From: Palsa-506 sp963755815
Lineage (GTDB): Bacteria > Actinomycetota > Actinomycetes > Streptosporangiales > Streptosporangiaceae
Direction of reading: 5' to 3'
NCBI GenBank assembly: GCA_963755815.1
Contig: CAVWLF010000005.1
Coordinates: 434,001 to 498,000, forward strand
Length of the DNA: 64,000 nt
Below, in pieces: positions 1-9,425 of this stretch. The notes beneath the pieces were generated by a model. The model was not told the origin of the DNA. It ran no database searches and worked only from the letters and a program-made list of their open reading frames with translations. The position numbers and the translations under genes are program-made. Numbering within the stretch: the stretch's first letter is position 1; each line of letters starts with the position of its first letter.

Positions 1-1135
1 TGAGCACGAAGCTGCTCAGCAGTACCGCCTTCTGCACGGCGCCGGTCTCCCACACCGACTGAAGATCGGCCGGCTTGATGGTCCGGTAGCCAACCAGCAT
101 GAGCAGGCCGGCCAGGGCCGGCATGGCGATGTAGCCGACCAGGCCGGCGAACGCGATGATCACCACCGCCATCACCACGCCGGCGATCATCAGAGACATA
201 CGCGACCGGGCGCCGGCGGCCTTGTTAAGCGACGAGGCCGACATGGACCCGCCCACCGGCATCCCCCGGAAGATCCCCGCGATCACGTTCGCGGCGCCCT
301 GCCCGATGAAGTCACGGGAAACATCGGGGTAGCGGCCGTCCGGGTTGGGGAAGTTAGCCGAAATGGCCGCCCCCTGAACCAGTCCCACGAATGCGAGTGA
401 CAACGCCGGGACCACAAGCGACGGGACCAGCCGCAGCATCGGGGCCTGGGGCAACGGCAGCGCGCGGGGAATCTCACTGAGATCCCTGACCAGGGCGACG
501 CTGCCCCATCCCAGGATGGTCACAAGAGCCGAGGTGATGACGACCGCCAGCACCAGCCCCAGCGGGCCGAGCACGGTGCGCTCCAGCAGGAGTATCAGCG
601 CGACCGTCAAGATCCCAATCGTCAGGGACTGCAGGTGGAGTTCGCCGGGATGGACGAGAGTGTTGAAGGCGCGGACGACACGGTTTGCCCCCTCCGCCTT
701 GTAGCCGGTGAGGTTGGCCAATTGACCGAGGATGATATTGACCCCGACAGCGCTGATGAACCCCACCATCACGGCGTTCGACACGAACCGCAGGACAGAA
801 CCGAGCCGCAGAAACCCGGCCGCCAGCATCACAACCCCGGTAAGCAGCGACAGGGTGAACAATGCCCGCGCCGGGTCACCAGCGGCGTGGACCGCGGGGA
901 CATCAGCGATGACGATAGCCATGGCCCCGGTGGCTTGGACAGCCATGAAGGTCGAGCTGGTGAAAAACGAGCCGCCGATCGTGCCGAACAGGTATGCGTA
1001 AAGGCCCGAAAGAGGGCTGACCCCGGCGAGCAGGCCAGCGGCGAGGCCGTCGGGAACGCTCTCCACGCCGAGCACCAAGCCGGCCACGGCGTCCTTGCGC
1101 AGCGTGTCATGCCTGATCGGGAAGCGGAGTTTCAT
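1..1135 (-). CDS. SulP-family inorganic anion transporter, C-terminus cut by window edge
   Basis: I translated this frame by hand because it has no stop before the left edge. The start at 1135 gives MKLRFPIRHDTLRKD and the frame stays open for 378 codons. The protein is a polytopic membrane transporter: an early P-D-G-L-A-A-G-L segment after the first helix, repeated Gly/Ala/Val-rich helices, and a GGSMSASSLNKAAGARS stretch near residue 300 that is typical of SulP transporters. The family exchanges or co-transports sulfate, bicarbonate or other anions. The cytosolic STAS domain, if present, would lie outside the window. It is divergent from the DUF2252 gene across a 437-bp spacer. The exact anion cannot be read from sequence. 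Confidence 0.9.
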   Translation of the reverse strand, partial: MKLRFPIRHDTLRKDAVAGLVLGVESVPDGLAAGLLAGVSPLSGLYAYLFGTIGGSFFTSSTFMAVQATGAMAIVIADVPAVHAAGDPARALFTLSLLTGVVMLAAGFLRLGSVLRFVSNAVMVGFISAVGVNIILGQLANLTGYKAEGANRVVRAFNTLVHPGELHLQSLTIGILTVALILLLERTVLGPLGLVLAVVITSALVTILGWGSVALVRDLSEIPRALPLPQAPMLRLVPSLVVPALSLAFVGLVQGAAISANFPNPDGRYPDVSRDFIGQGAANVIAGIFRGMPVGGSMSASSLNKAAGARSRMSLMIAGVVMAVVIIAFAGLVGYIAMPALAGLLMLVGYRTIKPADLQSVWETGAVQKAVLLSSFVL

Positions 1136-1572
1136 GGCTAGGTTCTCCAGGTGGTCGCGGGCTTGACCACATGGACCATCGCGCGCCCTCCGTCCCGCCA
1201 CACCAAACCACTCGCCGCCTTCAGCGAAACCCATCCCCGGTGATCTGCCATCACCCCATACGGGTAACCCAGGCAGACCCTTCCCGGTTCATGAACCGTC
1301 GGTGTATCGCGACAGCGGTTATCGCGCTCCGGCACCCCTTTTGAGGGACATCCCAGCGAGGGCCGCGCTGCCCGGTGAGCCCGGCACCCCGGGTGCCGAA
1401 ATAGTCCCATATGGGTAATGTCCTCCCGCCGCGGGCGCGACAAGATTTGCGTATTGGGGGACCAGGCAAGAACTGGCCGCGCCATACGGCCCTCGCTCCG
1501 GCCATGACCGCGCACGGAATGTGCCCGCGGCCGACGCCGGCAGCGTCATGTGCAGAATGGGAGGTGGACCGG
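1136..1572. promoter_or_regulatory. Divergent intergenic region with two CCCATAyGGGTAA motifs
   Basis: This non-coding spacer lies between the SulP gene and the DUF2252 gene. It carries CCCATACGGGTAA at 1255-1267 and TCCCATATGGGTAATG at 1405-1420. Each contains a small palindrome (CCCATATGGG in the second). Close relatives of the motif occur at 9362-9374 and 11751-11766. The GGGTAA core resembles the -10 element of SigB/SigF-type stress sigma factors, but no matching GTTT-like -35 is seen at the right distance, so a repressor or activator site is equally possible. Confidence 0.4.
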
Positions 1573-3048
1573 ATGGCCGTGCGGAAGATCGCGCATCCGA
1601 GCATCGATGATCGCAAGGGGAAAGGCGTGAAGGCCCGGGAACGGGCGTCTTTGTCGGACCATACTGGCTGGACCCCGGCCGCTGACCGGCCGGACCCGGT
1701 CGCGCTGCTGGAGGAGCAGGACGCCACCCGGGAGCCGGACCTGGTGCCGGTACGCCACGGCCGGATGATGGTCTCTCCGTTCACGTTCTACCGGGGCGCC
1801 GCGAAGATCATGGCGGCCGACCTGGCGAGCACGCCGGTGGCCGGGCTGGAGGCCCAGTTGTGCGGTGATGCGCACCTGTCGAACTTCGGCGCGTTCGCCT
1901 CGCCCGAGCGCAAGCTGCTGTTCGACCTGAACGATTTCGACGAGACGCTGCCGGGACCGTTCGAGTACGACGTGAAGCGGATGGCGGCGAGCTTCACCAT
2001 CGCGGCCCGCAACAACGGGTTCGCCAAGGCCGACGCCCGCGCGGCGACGATGGCGTCGGTCACGGCCTACCGGGCGGCGATGGCGGAGTTCGCGGAGATG
2101 GGCACGATGGACATCTGGTATGCCCACCTGGATGAGGACGAGCTGATGGCCACGATCCGCAGCGCGGTGGCCGGGACGAAGAAGGAGGCCAAGCCAGCGA
2201 AGAAGGGGGGGAAGAAGCAGGCGAAAGAGGAGGCGAAGCTGGCGAAGACGGCGCAGAAGCGGGCGGTGAAGACGGCCGAGAAGGCCCATACCCGCGACAG
2301 CGTGCAGGCGCTGTCCAAGCTCGGCGAGCTGGCCGGCGGTACCTACCGGATCGTCAGCCAGCCGCCGGTCGTCGTCCCGTTCCGCGACTGGACCGCCACC
2401 TACGGCCTGCCCGCCGATCAGGTTGACAAGGTGATCCGCGAGCAGTTCCGCGCCTACCGGGCCACCCTGCGAGACGACCAGCGCAAGCTGCTGGAGCGTT
2501 TCCAGGTCGTGGACGCGGCTCGCAAGGTCGTCGGCGTGGGCAGCGTCGGCACCCGGGCGTTCATCGTCCTGCTCCAGGGACGCGACGCGCAGGATCCGCT
2601 TTTCCTTCAGGTCAAGGAGGCGACCGCCTCGGTGCTGGAGCCCTACGTGGGCAAGAGCCGCTACCGGCAGCACGGTGAGCGGGTGGTGCAGGGGCAGCGC
2701 ATGATGCAGGCTGCCAGCGACATCTACCTCGGCTGGACCAAGGGGGTGGACGTACGCCGCCACTTCTACTGGCGGCAGCTGCGTGACATGAAGGGATCGG
2801 CGCTGCCCGAGGCGATGCCGCCGGTCGCGCTCACGTTCTACGCGGGCATCTGCGGGTGGACGCTGGCGCGGGCCCATGCCCGGTCCGGGGATCCGGTCGC
2901 CATCGCCGCCTACCTGGGCGACCACGACGCGTTCGACAAGTCGATCACCGGCTTCTCCGAGCGGTACGCCGACCAGAACGAGCGGGACTTCCAGCAGTTC
3001 GTCAACGCGGTCCGATCCGGACGGCTGGAAGCGACCGAGGGCGTCTGA
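1573..3048 (+). CDS. DUF2252 family protein
   Basis: The product is 491 aa. The ATG at 1573 was chosen because GGAGGTGG sits just upstream; the frame is open further upstream (to 1411), but that part lies in the regulatory spacer and reads as non-coding. DUF2252 hallmarks are visible: RMMVSPF then YRG (residues 64-74), GDAHLSNFG (98-106), FDLNDFDE (117-124) and D-V-K-R (133-136), an arrangement reminiscent of kinase-like folds. Residues 203-237 form a Lys/Ala-rich, probably helical insertion (PAKKGGKKQAKEE and following) that could bind nucleic acid or polyphosphate. The biochemical function of the family is not established. The gene appears monocistronic. Confidence 0.92.
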   Translation: MAVRKIAHPSIDDRKGKGVKARERASLSDHTGWTPAADRPDPVALLEEQDATREPDLVPVRHGRMMVSPFTFYRGAAKIMAADLASTPVAGLEAQLCGDAHLSNFGAFASPERKLLFDLNDFDETLPGPFEYDVKRMAASFTIAARNNGFAKADARAATMASVTAYRAAMAEFAEMGTMDIWYAHLDEDELMATIRSAVAGTKKEAKPAKKGGKKQAKEEAKLAKTAQKRAVKTAEKAHTRDSVQALSKLGELAGGTYRIVSQPPVVVPFRDWTATYGLPADQVDKVIREQFRAYRATLRDDQRKLLERFQVVDAARKVVGVGSVGTRAFIVLLQGRDAQDPLFLQVKEATASVLEPYVGKSRYRQHGERVVQGQRMMQAASDIYLGWTKGVDVRRHFYWRQLRDMKGSALPEAMPPVALTFYAGICGWTLARAHARSGDPVAIAAYLGDHDAFDKSITGFSERYADQNERDFQQFVNAVRSGRLEATEGV

Positions 3049-3299
3049 GAACGGCAAAGGTGCAGACCGATGCGCCATCAGCGGCCCGGAGCGTGCGCTT
3101 TTGACGCCCGGCGGCGTCCTGGCCTGCGGGGCGTCCACGTTCCTCCGGGTGGAGGCGATTAGCCGGAGCGGGCCATAGAGCAAGGCGGGCAAGGGAAAGC
3201 CGGCCCGCGGCGCCACATTCGTGCTGGGTGGGTTCCGCTCAAACTCCGCCAGAGCTTGAGGCTTCAGGGACCTGCTTAGGTAGTGTTTTTGGAGGTCAG

Positions 3300-4019
3300 G
3301 TGCCGGACTTCGCTGACGACGGTGCCATGGCGAGCGCCGAGTCCCGGTGGTGGCGCCGTCTTGGGCGCTCCTTCGTCTCGGCCGACAGTTACGGGCTAGT
3401 GCTGCTGCTGGTCATCGTGACCTATGTGGTGTCGGTGTCGGTGACCCAGACGTGGGCGGGCTCGGTCGTGCTGACCGTCCAGCTGGCCACGGTCTGGCTG
3501 ACGCTCCGTACCTCGCAGGCGAGGAGCGTGACCCGGCTCGTCGCCGACATCGTGCTATGCCTCGCCGCCCTCGTCGCGGTCGTGAGCTTCTTTGCGCACA
3601 ATCCCGGCGGCGAACGGGGCGGGATCTTCACCGTCTGCTGCCTGCTGTACCTGATCGCGCCATTCTCCATCGTCCGCCACCTGATACTGCGGCGGGAGAT
3701 CGACACCGAGACGCTACTCGGGGCCATTGCCGCCTACCTGCTGATCGGCATGTTCTTCGCCTTCGCCTACCAAGCCGTCGGCGAGTTCGGGAGCATGCCG
3801 TTCTTCGGCTCTGCGGGGCCCGGCACGCTCAGCCAGGATCTGTTCTTCAGCTTCGTGACCATGACCACCGTCGGCTACGGGAACCTTGTGCCGGCCGCCA
3901 ACCCCGGACAGACGTTCGCGGTGCTGGAGGCGCTAGTCGGGCAGCTGTTCCTGGTCGTGGCCATTGGGAAGATCATCAGCAGCCTGCAGCCCCGGCGCGG
4001 CGGGCGATCCGGTTCCTGA
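3300..4019 (+). CDS. Potassium channel family protein (Ion_trans_2 pore)
   Basis: A 239-aa membrane protein. The GTG at 3300 is preferred because GGAGG lies 4 bases upstream; in-frame ATGs at 3228 and 3327 are alternatives. Four hydrophobic segments (about residues 32-50, 53-70, 80-98, 108-130) precede a two-helix pore unit (about 138-158 and 205-228). The pore contains the selectivity filter T-T-V-G-Y-G at 189-194 followed by N-L-V-P, the classic K+ signature. There is no RCK/TrkA domain or obvious voltage-sensor Arg ladder, so gating is unknown. It lies among other transporter and stress genes, suggesting a role in ion or osmotic homeostasis. Confidence 0.88.
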   Translation: MPDFADDGAMASAESRWWRRLGRSFVSADSYGLVLLLVIVTYVVSVSVTQTWAGSVVLTVQLATVWLTLRTSQARSVTRLVADIVLCLAALVAVVSFFAHNPGGERGGIFTVCCLLYLIAPFSIVRHLILRREIDTETLLGAIAAYLLIGMFFAFAYQAVGEFGSMPFFGSAGPGTLSQDLFFSFVTMTTVGYGNLVPAANPGQTFAVLEALVGQLFLVVAIGKIISSLQPRRGGRSGS

Positions 4020-4101
4020 CACACACCGCAGTGTGCCGCCAACACGTGCCGGCGTGCCCCCCAGCCCTCAACGGCCTGGCCCCGCCCGGGGATGATCGCA
4101 C

Positions 4102-4488
4102 CTAACCGTCCGGCTCCTCCAGCGCGGCCGTGATGTCATATCCGAGCGCGGTCGCCACGTCGGGGGCGGCAGAGACGATCCGGCCAAGCCCGGTCACTGG
4201 GGCGATCGCCAACAGCACGTCGGCGATCTCGTCTTCGCTCGCGCCCGCCGCCATTGCCCGGGCAGCGCTCCATTCCAGGCACACCGCAGGCGATCCGATG
4301 GCCACCGACGCCCCGAGCTGGAGCAGTGCCGCCGTCTTGGGATCCAGGGCAGATGTCACGGCCCGGTCCATCCCGAGCCCGGCTTCACCTTGGACGAAGC
4401 CTTCGTCGATCATCGCCAGCTTGCGCAATGTCTCCTGGAATCTGACTATCTCGCTCAATGCATCTCCACTCGGCACCTGAGCCACCAT
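4102..4488 (-). CDS. Carboxymuconolactone decarboxylase (AhpD-like) family protein
   Basis: About 128 aa. The ATG at 4488 has GAGG a few bases upstream; an in-frame ATG at 4515 would add nine residues. The sequence fits the all-helical CMD/AhpD fold: a D-P-K-T-A-A-L-L-Q-L-G-A-S-V-A core, an S-P-A-V-C-L-E-W-S helix and an A-G-A-S-E-D-E-I-A-D-V-L segment. AhpD-type peroxidases use a CxxC pair; here only one Cys is in the usual place, so peroxidase activity is doubtful. It may be a small-molecule decarboxylase or isomerase or a redox partner. It is convergent with the K+ channel gene. Confidence 0.85.
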   Translation of the reverse strand: MVAQVPSGDALSEIVRFQETLRKLAMIDEGFVQGEAGLGMDRAVTSALDPKTAALLQLGASVAIGSPAVCLEWSAARAMAAGASEDEIADVLLAIAPVTGLGRIVSAAPDVATALGYDITAALEEPDG

Positions 4489-4871
4489 TCCACCTCGGTC
4501 GGGACTGCGTTCCATCCCCCCGATTGGGTAAGAAACCGATCGTCATCCCGCCAGCAGCCCAGCTCCACGGGACTGCACGGCCGGGTGCGGCACCGGGTCG
4601 CGCGGCAGACGGTCGCGCCCGCAGCAGTCGCGCCCGCAGCACCAGCCCCGGCTGGGACGCCCAGCAGGGACCTGCCCGGGTCGCACAAGCCTGAGCAGCC
4701 TAGAGCCCCGGTTTCATACCAACGGCATGATGCCAGCCCCCAGCCGGCTGGCGTGTAGTGAGGGCGAGACGCCTTGCACGGCGGCCCGCTTGACGGCCTG
4801 CCGGTATCGCGACGTGTGGTCTCACATGCCGAGCGGCCAGCAGGCCGCTGACGGGAGGGAGGCAGGTCCCG
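4489..4871. other. Intergenic region with a 15-bp tandem duplication
   Basis: This spacer separates the divergent CMD and LAL regulator genes. It holds a two-copy tandem repeat, TCGCGCCCGCAGCAG at 4613-4627 and TCGCGCCCGCAGCAC at 4628-4642. A GGGTAAG stretch occurs near 4525. The purine-rich GGGAGGGAGGCAGG at about 4853-4866 supplies the ribosome binding site of the downstream regulator. No convincing coding sequence was found. Confidence 0.35.
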
Positions 4872-7574
4872 ATGGCGGCCGATGTTGGCGAACAGGTAGC
4901 GATCCTCGCCAGACCGCCGGCCCGGCCGGCTGATGTCCCGATTCTGGCATCGAAGATCACGGCACCTGTCGTGCCGGGCTGGGCGGTCCGGCGCCCGCGG
5001 GTCACCAAGCTGATCGCCGAGGGTACGCGGTGGTGCCCGCTGACCGTCCTCACCGGCCCACCCGGCGCGGGCAAGACGGTGGCCCTGGCGCTTTGGGCCG
5101 CGACGGAACCGGGGCCGACCGCCTGGGTGTCGCTGGATGACTACGACAACCGACCGGGAGTCTTCTGGTCCTATGTCGTCGCGGCCCTTGGCCGGTCCGG
5201 AATTGCCGCTCCGCAGGCGGTATCAACCGCCGCATCGGGGCGGTCGGCAGATCACGCGTTCTTGCTGCGGCTCGCGTGCGCGCTAGCGGCCCAGGACCCG
5301 CCGGTCACGCTGGTCATCGACGACCTCCATCTGCTGACCGACCCGGCGGTCCACAGCGAGCTCGACTTCGTCCTCCGGAACGTTGGGCCCGGCCTGCGCC
5401 TGGTGGTCTCCTCACGGGCCGATCCGCTGCTGCCGCTGCACCGATACCGGCTGGCCAGCGAGTTGGCCGAGATCCGAGCCAGCGACCTGGCTTTCACTGT
5501 CGCCGAGGCCGGCCAGCTCCTCGCCCAGCACTGCAGCACGCTGTCGGCGGACTCGCTGGAGCGCCTCACCCGGCGGACGGAAGGCTGGGCAGCCGGCCTC
5601 CGCCTGGCCGCGATCTCCCTGGGCCCACACCCCCGGCCCGGCCAGTTCGTCACGGAACTCATCACCGATGACAGCGCCCTGACCGGCTACCTGGTGGACG
5701 AGATCCTCAGCGCCGTGCCGCCGGAGGTCAGGGATTTGCTGCTGAGCACGTCCATCCTGGAGCGGGTCAACGCCGAGATCGCCAGTGAGTTGACCGGCAG
5801 CGAGCAGGCCGGCCGGATCCTGGCGTCCGTGGCGCGGGCGAACGCGTTTGTCCAGCCGATCGGGTGCGGGTGGTACCGCTATCACATGCTGTTCGCCGAG
5901 GTGCTCCGGCTCAAGCTGAGGCGCGAGTATCCGGACCAGGTGGCCGTTTTGCACCGGCGGGCGGCCCGGTGGTACGAGCGGAACGGCCCGCTCACCGACG
6001 CGGTGCGGCACGCCACGCAGGCTGGCGACTGGCAGCTCGCCGGCAGCCTGGTCGTCGACGGGCTGGCGATCAGCGAGATCATCGAGCCGCGGGACGGCCA
6101 GTCCCTGGCCCGCGAATTCGCGCGTATGCCAAACGGCAGTGCCTGGACCAGGCCGCAGCCCTACCTGGCCGCCGCCGCGGCCGCGCTGGCCGCTGGCCGA
6201 TCTGAGTCCTGCACCGCCGCGGTGGAGGCCGCGGAAGGCATGGTTGAACGCCTTCCTTCCGGCCAGGAGGACGCGGCCCGGCTGGCCGCCGCGACGATCC
6301 GCCTCGCCGCCGCCCGCCGTACCGGGGATCTCCCGGCGGCAGAGACAGCCGTCTCCCAGGCGGAGGCACTGATCAGCAGGATGCCGGACGAGCTGGCCCA
6401 GCGCCGGCACCTCCGGGCGCGTGTGCTGTCCGGCCGCGGGGCCGTCGCGCTGTGGTCGGGTCGTATGGACGAGGCGGTCCGCATCCTCGATTCCGGTGTG
6501 GCTGCCGCGGCAGCATCGGGCGGGGAGTACGAACGGGCCGGCTGCCTTGGGAATCTCGCGCTCGTAGAGGCCCTGCGCGGCCGGCTCTGCCGCGCCGCAA
6601 AACTGGCCGGCCAGGCGACGGCGGCCCTGGCCGTCGACGAGCAGCGGCCCCCGGCCCCGCACCCGGACCCACCGGCGCTCGCCGCTCTCGCCTGGGTGCA
6701 CGTGGAACGGGGTGAACTGCGTGCGGCGCGCAGCAAGCTCAGGCAGCTGGACGCCGCCCTGGCCGCCAGCCCGGACAAGCTGATCGGGGCGGTGGCCCTC
6801 CTGCTGGCAGCCTGCGGTGGACTGGCTGAGAGACACGGCGAAGCGGCCGCGCAGATGATAACGAGGGCACGGTCCGGGTGGGCTGCCCCCGCGTGGCTCG
6901 ACCAACGACTAACCCTGCTCCAGGCACGGGCATACGCGGCGGCGGGCGACTTCGCGGCCGCAGTCGCCGCGGCCGAGCAGGCCGGGCGCGACAGCTCAAC
7001 GGAAGCGGCGGTTGTGCTCGCGCACGCATGGCTGGCGGCGGGGAATGACAACAACGCAAGGCGCGCTCTCGCACCCGTGCTGAGCGCCTGCAGCGGGGAG
7101 CCCGACCGAGTGCGCATGCAAGCGGCGCTGGCCGAGGCCAGGCTCAGCTACGACAGCGGTGACGGCGCGCGGGGGCGCCGATCGCTCACGTGCGCGCTGC
7201 GGCTGGCCGAACGGGAACAGCTGAAGCTGCCGTTCGTCATCGAGAGTGGCTGGATCGGGCCGGTCCTGCGGCGCGACCCTGAACTGGCCCGCATCCACCG
7301 GCATCTGTTCGCATCGGTGCCGTGCCACGATCAGCCCCGGGCCGCGCCTGGGGCCTCCGTCAAAGACACGGTCCTTACGGTCGAGACGCTCACCGAACGC
7401 GAGCGGGAGGTGCTGCGCCACGTGTCCGGCATGCTGAACACCGCCGAAGTCGCCAGCGAGATGTACATTTCCATCAACACGGTCAAGGCACATCTCAAGA
7501 ACATCTACCGCAAGCTAGCGGCCACCCACCGCGGTGAGGCGGTCCGCCGCGCCCGGCAGCTCGAGCTGATCTGA
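4872..7574 (+). CDS. LAL/MalT-type LuxR family transcriptional regulator
   Basis: A 900-aa signal-transducing ATPase regulator. The N-terminus (about 25-300) is a STAND NTPase domain with Walker A GPPGAGKT at 62-69 and a Walker B-like V-T-L-V-I-D-D-L-H at about 143-151. The middle (about 330-820) is Ala/Leu-rich helical repeat typical of MalT-like TPR sensor regions. The C-terminus (about 838-900) is a LuxR/NarL helix-turn-helix, L-T-E-R-E-R-E-V-L followed by I-S-I-N-T-V-K-A-H-L-K-N-I-Y-R-K-L. Such proteins activate transcription when ATP and an inducer drive oligomerisation. The inducer is unknown. The start has a strong purine-rich RBS. Targets may include the neighbouring stress/transport genes, but nothing proves this. 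Confidence 0.93.
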   Translation: MAADVGEQVAILARPPARPADVPILASKITAPVVPGWAVRRPRVTKLIAEGTRWCPLTVLTGPPGAGKTVALALWAATEPGPTAWVSLDDYDNRPGVFWSYVVAALGRSGIAAPQAVSTAASGRSADHAFLLRLACALAAQDPPVTLVIDDLHLLTDPAVHSELDFVLRNVGPGLRLVVSSRADPLLPLHRYRLASELAEIRASDLAFTVAEAGQLLAQHCSTLSADSLERLTRRTEGWAAGLRLAAISLGPHPRPGQFVTELITDDSALTGYLVDEILSAVPPEVRDLLLSTSILERVNAEIASELTGSEQAGRILASVARANAFVQPIGCGWYRYHMLFAEVLRLKLRREYPDQVAVLHRRAARWYERNGPLTDAVRHATQAGDWQLAGSLVVDGLAISEIIEPRDGQSLAREFARMPNGSAWTRPQPYLAAAAAALAAGRSESCTAAVEAAEGMVERLPSGQEDAARLAAATIRLAAARRTGDLPAAETAVSQAEALISRMPDELAQRRHLRARVLSGRGAVALWSGRMDEAVRILDSGVAAAAASGGEYERAGCLGNLALVEALRGRLCRAAKLAGQATAALAVDEQRPPAPHPDPPALAALAWVHVERGELRAARSKLRQLDAALAASPDKLIGAVALLLAACGGLAERHGEAAAQMITRARSGWAAPAWLDQRLTLLQARAYAAAGDFAAAVAAAEQAGRDSSTEAAVVLAHAWLAAGNDNNARRALAPVLSACSGEPDRVRMQAALAEARLSYDSGDGARGRRSLTCALRLAEREQLKLPFVIESGWIGPVLRRDPELARIHRHLFASVPCHDQPRAAPGASVKDTVLTVETLTEREREVLRHVSGMLNTAEVASEMYISINTVKAHLKNIYRKLAATHRGEAVRRARQLELI

Positions 7575-7575
7575 T

Positions 7576-7638
7576 CCCACCCAGCCGCGGTGCGGCGCGC
7601 AATCGCGGCCGGGCGGGATCCGCCGGCCGCTGGGTGGG
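7576..7638. terminator. Possible bidirectional terminator between convergent genes
   Basis: CCCACCCAGC (7576-7585) pairs perfectly with GCTGGGTGGG (7629-7638) across a GC-rich loop that can itself fold. It begins just after the LAL regulator stop and lies in front of the convergent SHOCT gene end. There is no U-tract, as is common in actinobacteria. Confidence 0.4.
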
Positions 7639-7780
7639 TGGGGATCCTCTTCGAGACCTGCCCAAATCGGCACGTCCAGGCTCGCCGAGGCCAGGGCACA
7701 CGCCAAGTCGACGACCCCGGCCTGCCCGCCGACCAGCAGCGGGCGGGGCCGGGGCGGGCGGGCGACGTGTACTAGCCGCG

Positions 7781-8167
7781 TCAGGCGGCCAGGACCTTGG
7801 CCTTCTCGCGCTCGAAGTCCTCAGCGGAGATTACTCCCCGATCACGCAGGTCAGCCAGCTTGGCCAGCTGGTCCGCTGTGCTGGCCGGCGAGCTCGCGTA
7901 GCTGCGGAAATCCGCGTCCTGCTGCTGTGCGGCCCGCTCCTGCATCGAGCCGCCGCGGGCGATCAGATACACCAGCACGCCAATGAGCGGGATGAACAGC
8001 ACGAACAAGAACCACAGCGCCTTGGCCCAGCCGGACAGGTCCCGACTGCGGAAGATGTCGATGAACACCCAGATCAGGATCCAGATCCAGATCACCCACA
8101 GAAAGAAAATGAACATCGTCCAAAAAAGGTTCAGCAGCGGATAGGACGACGAAGCGGCCAGTGACAT
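7781..8167 (-). CDS. PLDc_N / SHOCT domain membrane protein
   Basis: A 128-aa protein with a very strong RBS (GGAGGAGG). Two hydrophobic helices at about residues 13-37 and 48-70, separated by an R-S-R-D-L-S-G-W-A-K-A-L-W segment, match the phospholipase D N-terminal-like membrane module (PLDc_N). A soluble linker is followed by a C-terminal SHOCT motif (about 98-126, L-A-K-L-A-D-L-R-D-R-G-V-I-S-A-E-D-F). SHOCT motifs mediate oligomerisation. Such proteins are common in actinobacteria and usually uncharacterised; a membrane-stress role is a guess. Confidence 0.88.
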   Translation of the reverse strand: MSLAASSSYPLLNLFWTMFIFFLWVIWIWILIWVFIDIFRSRDLSGWAKALWFLFVLFIPLIGVLVYLIARGGSMQERAAQQQDADFRSYASSPASTADQLAKLADLRDRGVISAEDFEREKAKVLAA

Positions 8168-8429
8168 TTTCCTCCTCCTTCATGCCAGGGAATTGCCGGT
8201 CGGGACAGACGGGCACTCCCGCGCATATGTAGGCTCAGCGTCCCTCCATAAGCGGATCTTCGGCATCACCCAGAATGGATAAAGTAAATGACCTCAGACC
8301 ACCTGGACGTGCCGCTGGCGATCGTGCCGTAGCCGAGATGGGCGGGGCGTCGCCGCTCACGATGTGGCGACCGCTCGGGTAAGGCACCGCGGCCGCTGGA
8401 AGAACCCAGCGATCTGTGACGATGGCAGG

Positions 8430-9119
8430 TCAGCTCAGGCCTATCAGCCCGCTAACGGCCAGGTAGGCGCCCAGGATCAGGGCGATGTAGGCCATCAGCT
8501 GGCGGGCGTGGCCCAGCAGCCAGTTCTGCGCCTTCTTCAGCGCCGCCTTGGTGGCCTCGGGCCGCAGTTCCAGGAACGCGAACGGGATGATGATCAGCAA
8601 GAACTCGATGAGGACGAACAGGATGACGCCGAGGACTTGGTTGGCAGTGGAGGATTTGCTGGTGATCAAGATGTGCAGCCCCGTGAGATAGGCGGCGCCT
8701 GGGATGCCGCACAGCGCGCCGACTACCATGGCCAGCCCGAGGCGGGGCTCGGCCAGCACCCGCTGCGCCCAGCCGTCCTTCTTCTCCTCCGGCTTCTGCT
8801 GGAGCGCATCCCCCGCCGGGACGGGTGCCTTGCTCCGGCCGTGTAGGCGGCCTGTGGCGACCAGCGCGCCGACGGCGAGCAGGAGCAGGCCGATGGCAAG
8901 GTCGACGCCTGCGCTCACCGTTTTCTGGGAGCTGATGGCGTCGGCTTGGAAGACCAGCACGTCCAGCAGGCCGATGGTCAGGGCGACGGTCAGGCCGCCA
9001 AGCAGGACGCACAAAAACATCGCCCGCGGGCGCCGGTTCTCGATCAGCAGCAGGTCGATGGCCAGCAGCTTGGGGTTCAGCGCCGCGGTGAACGCGAGCG
9101 CGAAGAACTGGGCGTTCAT
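8430..9119 (-). CDS. GAP family (Sap, sulfolipid-1-addressing-like) membrane protein
   Basis: About 229 aa with six predicted membrane helices. The start at 9119 (MNAQFFALAF) places a hydrophobic helix right at the N-terminus; the upstream open frame is Arg/Pro-rich and non-coding in character. The L-N-P-K-L-L-A-I-D-L-L-L-I segment, the early helix hairpins and a cytosolic K-P-E-E-K-K-D loop match the GAP/Sap family, which includes mycobacterial proteins needed for surface lipid export. Substrate here is unknown. It lies downstream of the ClC-MarC pair on the same strand, separated by 306 bp, so probably a separate transcript. Confidence 0.82.
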   Translation of the reverse strand: MNAQFFALAFTAALNPKLLAIDLLLIENRRPRAMFLCVLLGGLTVALTIGLLDVLVFQADAISSQKTVSAGVDLAIGLLLLAVGALVATGRLHGRSKAPVPAGDALQQKPEEKKDGWAQRVLAEPRLGLAMVVGALCGIPGAAYLTGLHILITSKSSTANQVLGVILFVLIEFLLIIIPFAFLELRPEATKAALKKAQNWLLGHARQLMAYIALILGAYLAVSGLIGLS

Positions 9120-9425
9120 CGCCGGTTCGCCAGTATTCGTCGCGCGTCGCGCGTGGCCGGCGCGTAGGATGGAGGCCGGCTGGCGCCGCAGAACCACCGC
9201 CCAGCCGTGTCTGGGCTGATCGCGGGTCGCCAATCGTCCCTGCTTTGCACTGGGTACCTCCCCGAGTTGCGCCGCACGCGGGCCCGCCGCCGGGTCGTTG
9301 ACCCTGCCCGGGTACGGAACTTGCTGGTCAGCCAAGCACTGGCCACAGCACGCCGCATCCCCTCAAACGGGTAAGGTTCCGGTTTCGCCACGGGCGTGGA
9401 GACGTTGACGTGACCAGCTGGGAGC
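9120..9425. promoter_or_regulatory. Intergenic region with CTCAAACGGGTAA motif
   Basis: This spacer between the marC-like and gap-like genes carries CTCAAACGGGTAA at 9362-9374. It is the third member of the motif family also found at 1255, 1405 and 11751. The downstream GAP gene runs on the minus strand, so the motif is not oriented as a simple -10 box for it. Confidence 0.35.

Noticed and set aside
1546..3216. Long minus-strand open frame opposite the DUF2252 gene
   Set aside because: It is the Arg/Pro/His-rich mirror of a clearly recognised gene, a common artefact of high GC3.
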